Of a stretch of 19,577 bases of DNA, positions 7,287-13,409 are shown piece by piece. The notes beneath the pieces are model-generated. The model was not told where the DNA came from, ran no database searches, and saw only the letters and a program-made list of their open reading frames with translations. This stretch comes from JAYWFX01 sp043778575 (lineage in GTDB: Bacteria; Patescibacteriota; JACMRA01): contig JAYWFX010000073.1 of NCBI GenBank assembly GCA_043778575.1, positions 1 through 19,577 of the forward strand, in the 5' to 3' direction. Made by a program: the position numbers and the translations under genes. Numbering within the stretch: the first letter of the stretch is position 1; each line of letters starts with the position of its first letter.

Positions 7287-7951
7287 TGAAACCTATGTAT
7301 ATTCAGAGATTTGATCACCTCGTCATAGTCCAGCTCCCATAAGTCCTCCCAAATTATATACAGCATACTAGAGGAATTTGTTCCATTTATATATCCTTTG
7401 GAGATTGCATTCATGAGAGTTGGGATCTCTTTTACACTGAGGCTTTTTATCACTCGCAAAAATCCTGCGAGCATAATGCAAAAAGCAGCCATGGATGGTT
7501 CCTGACCTAGATAAAATGCTTGTAGTCCGAATTCATTTTCTGGACTAGTCCCAAAATTAGTTAAAAAGTGAAAAATGTCATGAGTTTTAGCCAGTCGATT
7601 ACGTACTACTTTTAACAGATTATCTTCGATTGTAGGAGTAAAAAAACTTGTACTCAGTTCATTTTTATACATAAACTCGGCAAATCTATAACCAAACGTA
7701 TTGGTGTTTAACGTCTGCAAATGAGCTAGAGAGATAGTATTAGTTAGTATTTCGTCATCTTTATATCTCTCATAGAATTGTACAAAATTTGGATTTGACC
7801 TCAATGTTAGCTCAGCTTTGTCTATCGATTTTTTGGGATATCTACTTATAAGAAAATCTACTATAGCGAACACTCTGGATGTGTCCTCTGGTTTTTTAGA
7901 TAGATTATTTATCAACAATGAAAGGCGAATTATTGAGAATAATTTAACCAT
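7283..7951 (-). CDS. Coq4-family protein, 222 aa
   Basis: The length and order of motifs match Coq4. LNTNTFGYRFAEFM (about residues 81-94) corresponds to the conserved TFG-xx-Y/F segment. The metal-binding motif HDxxHx11E is intact: H124, D125, H128 and E140, in THDIFHF...PENE, followed by LQAFYLGQ. In eukaryotes and proteobacteria Coq4 belongs to ubiquinone synthesis, and a cyanobacterial homologue structure was reported with a bound geranylgeranyl phosphate, so the family handles prenyl lipids. No other quinone biosynthesis gene is in the window. A role in modifying a prenylated lipid made by the facing operon is therefore plausible. Its ATG overlaps the stop of the CarS-PlsC fusion by 8 nt, and its TAG overlaps the convergent GNAT gene by 4 nt. 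No membrane helix is evident; the N-terminal segment may be a peripheral amphipathic helix. Confidence 0.85.
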   Translation of the reverse strand: MVKLFSIIRLSLLINNLSKKPEDTSRVFAIVDFLISRYPKKSIDKAELTLRSNPNFVQFYERYKDDEILTNTISLAHLQTLNTNTFGYRFAEFMYKNELSTSFFTPTIEDNLLKVVRNRLAKTHDIFHFLTNFGTSPENEFGLQAFYLGQEPSMAAFCIMLAGFLRVIKSLSVKEIPTLMNAISKGYINGTNSSSMLYIIWEDLWELDYDEVIKSLNIHRFH

Positions 7952-9053
7952 ATATAATGGTGTTAATTTGGGATTTTATATCCTTTAGTTCTAGATTTTT
8001 TTGTTCTTCAGTGAGTTTTCCTTTAAATTTTACTGTGGGTATGATGTGACTCTTTGAGATTTGAAAACAGAGCACGGTTGCATTGTCTGTGGCTCGCCAT
8101 ATTTTTACAATTCCTGATTTCAGATCATGATCATCGAGCTTGTTTTTAGTTTTTTTGCCTTCATAAAAGATGATAAAATTATACCCCTCATTGATATCCT
8201 CGACAGCTTGCTCAATAGGTTTTTTGTCCCAGAGACTCAGCCATTTGTGAGATATGGCTCCAGTTATTCTGAGTATAATTCCATAGTTTGAATCCAAATA
8301 TTTATGGGCTACAATATATCGAAAGGGTACAAACTTTGCAAAGGTACCAAAATCCATACTCAACAGTATTACAAACGGATCATGCCACGAAGGGTGATTA
8401 GATGTCATTATGATACCTCTTTTATTTAGTGTTTCTATAGGTATATACACTTTAGAACGGATGAGTATTTTTAGTGGGGACAAAAGAAAATATCCAAGTA
8501 TCTGATAAAAACTATACATTCCTGATTTGTTTGCTGTTTTTTTGCTACCATATAGATGGTTGAGCATGTCTATACCTATATGACAAAAGAGCCCAATCGA
8601 CCCTATAGATATGACAGTCCAAAAATTTAAACCTAATCCAAAACCAGCGTAGATCATTATAGCAAGTATACTGTCGCTTTGATCTAGTATATACTGCAAA
8701 ACTGCCTGCCATCCCAAAACACTCTTCCCTGACTCGACTCCCATCCGCCGCTTAATAAAGCTATTCACTAATTCACCAATATTATAGAATACACCCAGAA
8801 AGAATCCGTACCAAGGAGTGGCTATCACATCTTGAATACCCAGTGAGTAATACATCAACACACCGATAAATCCTGATATGAGTGTGAGTATTATTGTGCC
8901 TCCCCAAGTTTTGTTTGAACCAAAGAGCCTCACTCTACCGATCTCCATACCAAAATCCACAGGTATAGTGATGAGGCGATACTTATCTACAAAAACACGT
9001 ATAATTCCTGCAAACAAGAGCGGCATAACTAACATTAATCCGAGAATAAGCAT
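7944..9053 (-). CDS. Fusion of a CDP-archaeol synthase (CarS)-like domain and a PlsC-type acyltransferase, 369 aa
   Basis: Residues 1-180 are a membrane domain with the landmarks of archaeal CTP:digeranylgeranylglyceryl-phosphate cytidylyltransferase. These are LFGSNKTWGG (43-52), a loop GELVNSFIKRRMGVESGK (93-110), DQSD (124-127) and a C-terminal H...LNHLYGSKK (158-172). Residues 190-369 are a lysophosphatidate acyltransferase domain with the catalytic block NHPSWHD (219-225, H220 and D225) and FYEGKKT (296-302) in place of the usual FPEGTRS. Together the two halves would acylate lysophosphatidate and then activate the product with CTP, two successive steps in one polypeptide. Stand-alone CarS is about 170 aa and PlsC about 200-240 aa, so both domains are nearly full length; the PlsC tail is short. 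It is the first gene of a two-gene operon with Coq4 (8-nt overlap) and is divergent from the 9129 gene. No Shine-Dalgarno sequence is seen. A CATAAT -10-like box lies 15 nt before the ATG on the minus strand. Confidence 0.85.
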   Translation of the reverse strand: MLILGLMLVMPLLFAGIIRVFVDKYRLITIPVDFGMEIGRVRLFGSNKTWGGTIILTLISGFIGVLMYYSLGIQDVIATPWYGFFLGVFYNIGELVNSFIKRRMGVESGKSVLGWQAVLQYILDQSDSILAIMIYAGFGLGLNFWTVISIGSIGLFCHIGIDMLNHLYGSKKTANKSGMYSFYQILGYFLLSPLKILIRSKVYIPIETLNKRGIIMTSNHPSWHDPFVILLSMDFGTFAKFVPFRYIVAHKYLDSNYGIILRITGAISHKWLSLWDKKPIEQAVEDINEGYNFIIFYEGKKTKNKLDDHDLKSGIVKIWRATDNATVLCFQISKSHIIPTVKFKGKLTEEQKNLELKDIKSQINTIIYG

Positions 9054-9063
9054 TTCAAAGTTT

Positions 9064-9093
9064 TTGACATTATGATATAAAATATTCTATATT
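9064..9093 (+). promoter_or_regulatory. Promoter of the 9129 gene in a shared divergent spacer
   Basis: TTGACA (9064-9069) and TATATT (9088-9093) are 18 nt apart. Transcription would start near 9100 and give a leader of about 29 nt with no Shine-Dalgarno sequence. A second, weaker pair (TTGTTT at 9093-9098 and TACTTT at 9115-9120, 16 nt apart) ends 8 nt before the ATG and would give a leaderless transcript. The same 75-nt spacer must also hold the minus-strand promoter of the CarS-PlsC gene. Confidence 0.6.
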
Positions 9094-9128
9094 TGTTTTA
9101 GAAATTAGCACAATACTTTTTTTTAAAT

Positions 9129-9899
9129 ATGTTTCATTTATTCACAAAAGATTCCCAGTACGTAACTACTGTAAAGTACTATAAGCCAAAATATACCGTA
9201 GGAAAGTCACATGATGAAATGACTGAATCTGATGTTGAGGTCGTGAATGTAATACATGAAATAATTGAAAAGTGCCAGAAAACTGAGTACATGAACAAAG
9301 TGACTGAGATTATCTTTTTACATATTGTTGACCACGGCGATCTCAAATTTCAGATTCACATAAAAGGTAAAGAAGTCGTAGTAAAAACTCAGTGGGATCA
9401 GAGTGTATTTTCCACAATCACCATTTCTATCTACAGATACAACCTCGAGAACTTCAATCGATACATGGATGATGGAAATCTCACAAATGAAGAGCTTCAT
9501 CGGACAATTCATGTACTAGCTGCACCTGCAATTGAGTCGTTTTATCACTCCGAAATGGTAAATAAACTCCACAACCCTGGCATTCTCAAATTAGATAAAC
9601 TTCTCCACCTAGAACTAAAGAACCCAAATGGTTATGAATATATGGGAGTTCCTATGGACGGCAAAGTTACTGTCATGAATGTACTAGGTCAGTTTATTGT
9701 ACTACGCGGCCATATTGGAGTCGCTCCAGTCAAATTTGAATGTGATGTCCCACAAGCTCTCGAATACTATAATCTATTAAAATACAAGTTACCAGCTGCA
9801 AAGACATTGATCGAAAAAAAGAATTTATTCCAAGAATATATGAACCTACGTGCTCGAACTGTAGTACAAAATCCAGAGTATCATCACCTAGACAACTAA
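9129..9899 (+). CDS. Hypothetical cytoplasmic protein, 256 aa
   Basis: The frame starts at an ATG and codes for 256 aa with no signal peptide or transmembrane segment. I do not recognise the family. The N-terminal half alternates strand-like segments (IIFLHIVD, FQIHIKGKEVVV, TITISIYRY), which gives a faint resemblance to small lipid-binding alpha/beta folds such as SCP2. This is weak and not a call. The C-terminal part (about 200-250) is helical and basic. It is transcribed divergently from the CarS-PlsC/Coq4 operon across a 75-nt spacer, so co-regulation with the lipid locus is possible. The next gene, a small membrane protein, follows after 22 nt in the same direction. Confidence 0.7.
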   Translation: MFHLFTKDSQYVTTVKYYKPKYTVGKSHDEMTESDVEVVNVIHEIIEKCQKTEYMNKVTEIIFLHIVDHGDLKFQIHIKGKEVVVKTQWDQSVFSTITISIYRYNLENFNRYMDDGNLTNEELHRTIHVLAAPAIESFYHSEMVNKLHNPGILKLDKLLHLELKNPNGYEYMGVPMDGKVTVMNVLGQFIVLRGHIGVAPVKFECDVPQALEYYNLLKYKLPAAKTLIEKKNLFQEYMNLRARTVVQNPEYHHLDN

Positions 9900-9921
9900 A
9901 TTCATCCAAATAATTAAATAT

Positions 9922-10248
9922 ATGGAAAAAATAACATCTCGAATAAACCAAGTAAACAAGATCTGGAGTAGGAGAATCCCAGCGACAAACAGAACCTTCT
10001 TGATCATAAATGCAGTCTTTCTAGTGTGTGCAGATATTTTTGTGATGATTAGTTCACCAAATTTGTTAGAGTTTTTGTATATTCTGTTTGGTGTATACGC
10101 AGTACAAGTAGCCCTTTATTTCATATACATATTACTATCCAAAAAACTCAGTGACACAAAAGTAACCAAGCTTGATAGGTTTGTTTTTGCCTTATTGATA
10201 TTCAAGAATTTAGTATTTCTCCTCAATTTAATACCGCTTATACGATAG
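9922..10248 (+). CDS. Small integral membrane protein, 108 aa
   Basis: After a basic N-terminal stretch of about 25 residues (several Lys and Arg, so probably cytoplasmic) there are three hydrophobic segments at about residues 26-46, 48-70 and 86-105. The second and third are separated by a Lys-rich loop (SKKLSDTKVTKLDR). No conserved catalytic residues are visible and no family is recognised. It lies 22 nt after the 9129 gene. An AATAAT box at 9909-9914 ends 7 nt before its ATG, so it could also have its own leaderless start, although no good -35 accompanies it. No Shine-Dalgarno sequence is present. Confidence 0.6.
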   Translation: MEKITSRINQVNKIWSRRIPATNRTFLIINAVFLVCADIFVMISSPNLLEFLYILFGVYAVQVALYFIYILLSKKLSDTKVTKLDRFVFALLIFKNLVFLLNLIPLIR

Positions 10249-10308
10249 AAGGTTCATTCATATTGTATGTATCAGGGGTACCTTGGCTCATACTATATGC
10301 CATACTAA

Positions 10309-10332
10309 CAGTGTTATAAGATGTTAACACTG
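10309..10332. repeat. Perfect inverted repeat upstream of dnaG
   Basis: CAGTGTTA (10309-10316) and TAACACTG (10325-10332) are exact reverse complements around an 8-nt spacer. No T-run follows, so it does not look like an intrinsic terminator. It sits 43 nt before the -10 box of dnaG and 60 nt after the preceding gene. It could be an operator for a dimeric regulator or a structured 3' end of the upstream transcript. Confidence 0.5.
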
Positions 10333-10374
10333 GCTATTGGGATAGTTATGTTTCTCTGTATGGTAGACAAAAGC

Positions 10375-10380
10375 TATAAT
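10375..10380 (+). promoter_or_regulatory. -10 box of dnaG
   Basis: A consensus TATAAT lies 18 nt before the dnaG ATG, so the leader would be only about 10-12 nt. No good -35 is found 16-18 nt upstream (TTTCTC or TTCTCT), and no extended TGn element is present. An alternative pair is TTGGGA (10337-10342) with TATGGT (10359-10364), 16 nt apart. Confidence 0.5.
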
Positions 10381-10398
10381 TCGTGGATTATTTAGTCG

Positions 10399-12099
10399 AT
10401 GCCGTTTACTGTCTGGGATGAGATTAAATCCAAACTTACTGTCAGTGAAGTGATTGCTGACTATTTGCCTGTGCAGTCTGCTGGAGCTCAGTATCGCTGT
10501 TTGTGTCCCTTTCATGATGATAAAAAACCCTCCATGATGATCAATGATCCAAAGGGGATTTGGCACTGTTTTGTATGTGGAGCAGGTGGTGATATCTTTA
10601 AGTTTGTGTGCGATTATGAAAACATATCAAAGCGTCAGGTACTTGAAAAGTTAGCTAAAAAGTCTGGTGTGGCACTCCAAAGGCTTGAAAAAAAGTCATC
10701 CACCGACAGCGAAAACACCGTAGACACAATCACCGAATCAGAGTATGAGCAGGGCCTACATATTTTAGCTTGGACGACAACTGTGTATCACCAAGTACTC
10801 CTAAAAATCCTAGAAAATCGTGCACATCCAGTGACTCAGTATTGTTTGGAACGAAATATTTTACCCACTACCATTGCTCAATTTCAACTGGGTTATGCAC
10901 CCAAGGGTGGTTTTTTGCTGAATTTGATGAAGCAGCACGGACTAGATATTTCTCTGGCAATCAAGATTGGAGTGATAAGACAAGCAGATTCAAACGAACC
11001 CCGAGATAAATTCACCGATAGATTGATGATCCCGATAAAAAGCCGACAAGGAAAAGTGGTAGGATTTACAGCAAGAAACTTTCCGTATGACACCTCTGAA
11101 AGACCAAAATACCTCAACAGTAGTCAGTCTCAGTGGTTTAACAAGAGTGAAATCTGGTTTGGTTGGGATATAGCTCGTAGTCACATAATTCAGGCAAAGC
11201 ATGCTATTATCGTCGAGGGAAACATGGATGTAGTGGCTGGATTTCAACACGGAATCAGAACTACACTGGCTTCTCAAGGGACATCATTTACTCTGGATCA
11301 GCTCAAAATCCTCAAGCAAATTACCAAGTCGATCTGGGTAGCCTTTGACAATGATGAGGCTGGAATAAAAAGTGGTCTGAAGCTATTTGAGATGGGTGTG
11401 CAGCTCGGATTCAATGTAGAAAAAGTCTTGATTCCACTCGAGTTCAAGGACTTAGATGAGTATTTGCAGACAGGAAAAGCTGACATACAATCCGTGAATT
11501 ATATTCAGTGGTATATTGATCATACACAAAACAAGCTTCAGAGTCGAGATTTAGCTATTCAAAAAAATGCTTTGTACGAAATACTTCGTCTGATTAAACC
11601 ACTGGATCCGATTTCCCAACGTCAATATATTCAGCAGTTAGCATTGACGTGTGGTCTCGGTGCGAATGCTCTGGAAAAGGCTTTGGACGGTGTAGTATTA
11701 GATAATAAACTCACGAATGAACAACTAAAGTCAGGTGAAAATCTCCCAAATCTGACTATAGTTCGTAGGCAGTACACGGATATTTTGGTGGCTTGGCAAT
11801 ATATAGCATCGACTCAGTATGGTAAGCCCGAATCAGTTCTACACAAACAACTATTTGTCCTTCTTAAGAAGTTTTTGATTGATCTCCAGAGTTATGCAGA
11901 TTTTGATGATTACCAAACCAAAGAAAAAGCAGTTCTGGATTTAGTCCGAGAGCAACAACCAACTGTGCAGCTACATATAGAAAATAATTTGAGAATCATC
12001 CTGCATTTCCTCGATCAGCACATCAATGAATTTCTCCTTGATGAAAATATAATAGATGTTTATTTGCAGATAAAGATGTCCCAGACAAAACAAAATTAA
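10399..12099 (+). CDS. dnaG: DNA primase DnaG
   Basis: This is the RNA primase for chromosome replication. The N-terminal CHC2 zinc finger is complete: C36, H39, C57 and C60 in CPFH...CFVC, followed by GAGGDIFKFV. The TOPRIM catalytic core has the invariant acidic residues: E273 in VEGNMD and the DND at 317-319 in AFDNDEAG. An intervening primase core with FTDRLMIPI, GFTARNF and PKYLNS is typical of DnaG. The C-terminal 150 residues are the least conserved and should hold the helicase-binding domain. At 566 aa it is slightly shorter than the usual 580-650. The start is the ATG at 10399, where MPFTVWDEIKSKLTVSEVI matches the family N-terminus. It is not next to rpoD or rpsU as in the classic macromolecular synthesis operon. 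It stands alone after a 150-nt gap and is followed 36 nt later by the haem-binding-type genes. Confidence 0.95.
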   Translation: MPFTVWDEIKSKLTVSEVIADYLPVQSAGAQYRCLCPFHDDKKPSMMINDPKGIWHCFVCGAGGDIFKFVCDYENISKRQVLEKLAKKSGVALQRLEKKSSTDSENTVDTITESEYEQGLHILAWTTTVYHQVLLKILENRAHPVTQYCLERNILPTTIAQFQLGYAPKGGFLLNLMKQHGLDISLAIKIGVIRQADSNEPRDKFTDRLMIPIKSRQGKVVGFTARNFPYDTSERPKYLNSSQSQWFNKSEIWFGWDIARSHIIQAKHAIIVEGNMDVVAGFQHGIRTTLASQGTSFTLDQLKILKQITKSIWVAFDNDEAGIKSGLKLFEMGVQLGFNVEKVLIPLEFKDLDEYLQTGKADIQSVNYIQWYIDHTQNKLQSRDLAIQKNALYEILRLIKPLDPISQRQYIQQLALTCGLGANALEKALDGVVLDNKLTNEQLKSGENLPNLTIVRRQYTDILVAWQYIASTQYGKPESVLHKQLFVLLKKFLIDLQSYADFDDYQTKEKAVLDLVREQQPTVQLHIENNLRIILHFLDQHINEFLLDENIIDVYLQIKMSQTKQN

Positions 12100-12135
12100 T
12101 CTTGCAACCTACAATCACTTTAATTATTCATATTT

Positions 12136-12501
12136 ATGAAGCTGTGGCAGAAAATAATAGTTGGTACGTTTTTGGGCTTGGTGGTTTCCATCGGTTTGTA
12201 TTTTGGGTGTGTCAAATATAGATCTGCTAAAATTGTTAGAAAAAATGATTCGATTAATGTTGTGGGTTTACCACAGTTTTCTGCAACTGACCTCAGGGCG
12301 TTTGATGGTAGTGATGATTCAAAACCTATCTATATGGCAGTTGATGGTAAAGTATATGATGTCAGTAGCGGAAGAGAATTTTACAAAAAAGGTGGAGTGT
12401 ATCACTATCTCGCAGGCAAGGACTCTACTGCAGATCTAAAGCCAGTAGGTACAGATATAATAACGAATAAATATCCTATTATAGGAACATTAAGTAATTA
12501 A
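12136..12501 (+). CDS. Membrane-anchored MAPR / cytochrome b5-like haem-binding domain protein, 121 aa
   Basis: An N-terminal anchor (basic MKLWQK, hydrophobic core about residues 7-25) is followed by a cytochrome b5-like domain of the membrane-associated progesterone receptor type. The pattern FSATDLRAFDGSDDSKPIYMAV (48-69), VYDVSSGREFY (73-83) and GGVYHYLAGKDST (86-98) is diagnostic for MAPR. There is no HPGG motif. In this subgroup haem is held by Tyr and Lys residues; Y74, Y83 and Y89 are candidates. The domain should face outside the membrane. MAPR proteins elsewhere support redox enzymes or bind haem and lipids; the job here is unknown. The ATG follows a TTGCAA...TATTCA pair (12102-12107 and 12125-12130, 17 nt apart) that ends 5 nt before it. 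This may be a weak leaderless promoter. The next gene, 20 nt downstream, encodes a second b5-like protein. Confidence 0.85.
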   Translation: MKLWQKIIVGTFLGLVVSIGLYFGCVKYRSAKIVRKNDSINVVGLPQFSATDLRAFDGSDDSKPIYMAVDGKVYDVSSGREFYKKGGVYHYLAGKDSTADLKPVGTDIITNKYPIIGTLSN

Positions 12502-12521
12502 AAACTAACAATAATCAACTT

Positions 12522-12929
12522 ATGCAAAAACCATCACCTCAATCACTTACTCCAATCCTCATCTCAGCAATCACAGTGATAGTGTTAGCTGTTGGTGGGT
12601 TTTTTGTATATACTAGTGTTTTTACTAAATCTTCGCAACCACAAATCGTATCACAGAATACATCTCAAGCATTATCCACAAAAGCTGTTATCTCTGATAT
12701 ACCAAATAAAGAAGGATCAAACAGCACCCCAAATACAGAGTCTACTGCCACCACAGCATCCACAAATAGCTGTATAATAACGGTTTCTGGTCAAAAATAC
12801 AATGTAGACGAACTCAGGGTTATACACGCTGGGGGGGACGTATTTAAATGTGGTACAGACATGACCGAATCATACAAAGATCAACACGGATCGAGTGTTC
12901 GCAGATTACAGCGGTATATCGTCAAATAA
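12522..12929 (+). CDS. Membrane-anchored cytochrome b5-like protein, 135 aa
   Basis: A single hydrophobic anchor (about residues 10-31) is followed by a Ser/Thr/Asn-rich linker (about 36-82) and a small C-terminal domain. The domain reads ITVSGQKYNVDELRVIHAGGDVF, then CGTDMTESYKDQHGSS. This parallels the cytochrome b5 core (YDVxxFxxxHPGGxxx...GxDxTxxFxxxHS). The two axial haem ligands would be H102 (HAGG, usually HPGG) and H122. Their spacing of 20 residues is shorter than the usual 24, so the loop between them is trimmed. C84 and C110 could form a disulfide that compensates. It should sit on the outer face of the membrane beside the MAPR-like protein, 20 nt upstream. An AATAAT box at 12510-12515 ends 6 nt before the ATG, so an independent leaderless start is possible. 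Confidence 0.8.
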   Translation: MQKPSPQSLTPILISAITVIVLAVGGFFVYTSVFTKSSQPQIVSQNTSQALSTKAVISDIPNKEGSNSTPNTESTATTASTNSCIITVSGQKYNVDELRVIHAGGDVFKCGTDMTESYKDQHGSSVRRLQRYIVK

Positions 12930-13409
12930 CAATATCAATTTTTCTTTATATTTATACTTTTTACATTCGTTCTAAATATTCAAATAAAAACATCTCAGCA
13001 GCTAACAAAAGTGAAAAAAATATATATACTGGGTTTCAGTTGTTTTTGTGATCGCATGTTTGAGTTTCATGAATAGATTTTTTTCCACTATTTTTTATTT
13101 TTTTGTCTATAACTTTCACAAATTATTTGGTTATTTTGAATGAATTCACAACTAAGTTATCATAGACACTCTTTGCTAAAAAAAGTCTAAAGCATAAACA
13201 AAAGTCAGAATATTTTCAGGTAAATTTTTCTAAAAAAAACTCTATAATCTTGACACACATGTCAGAATGTGTCATTATTACGTTGCTCTATACAAATTTG
13301 CGTTGTTCTTCATCGGGAAATGCGATTCAACCAAATGTTTCTGAGTGATTTTTGTGTGCGTGAAAATCTATCTTATTTCTATTTTATTTTAATATTCATC
13401 TTTTTATTT
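12930..13409 (+). other. AT-rich gap without a gene, about 480 nt
   Basis: No convincing coding frame is present: short frames of 60-70 codons here have low-complexity products. The first half (12930-13200) is dominated by T- and A-runs without a clear terminator hairpin for the preceding gene. The second half holds TATAAT (13243-13248), TTGACA (13250-13255) and an inverted repeat (13251-13274) ahead of the secreted-protein gene. The stretch 13275-13409 would be its 5' leader if transcription starts there. No tRNA-like cloverleaf or CRISPR-like repeat is seen. Confidence 0.6.
13243..13278 (+). promoter_or_regulatory. Promoter region with inverted repeat upstream of the secreted protein gene
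   Basis: Two overlapping solutions exist: a lone TATAAT at 13243-13248, or TTGACA (13250-13255) with CATTAT (13273-13278) at 17 nt spacing. Two nested inverted repeats overlap the second: TGACA/TGTCA (13251-13255 and 13260-13264) and TGACACA/TGTGTCA (13251-13257 and 13268-13274). Both lie over the -35 and spacer, the usual place for a repressor site. The predicted leader to the ATG at 13410 is about 125 nt. Confidence 0.45.

Noticed and set aside
13269..13409. GTG start for the secreted 301-aa protein
   Set aside because: It would bury a standard signal peptide behind 47 atypical residues and would start within an inverted repeat and promoter.
12930..13409. tRNA, small RNA or CRISPR array in the long gap
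   Set aside because: No cloverleaf, regular repeat-spacer pattern or conserved RNA fold could be seen; the stretch is mostly A- and T-runs.
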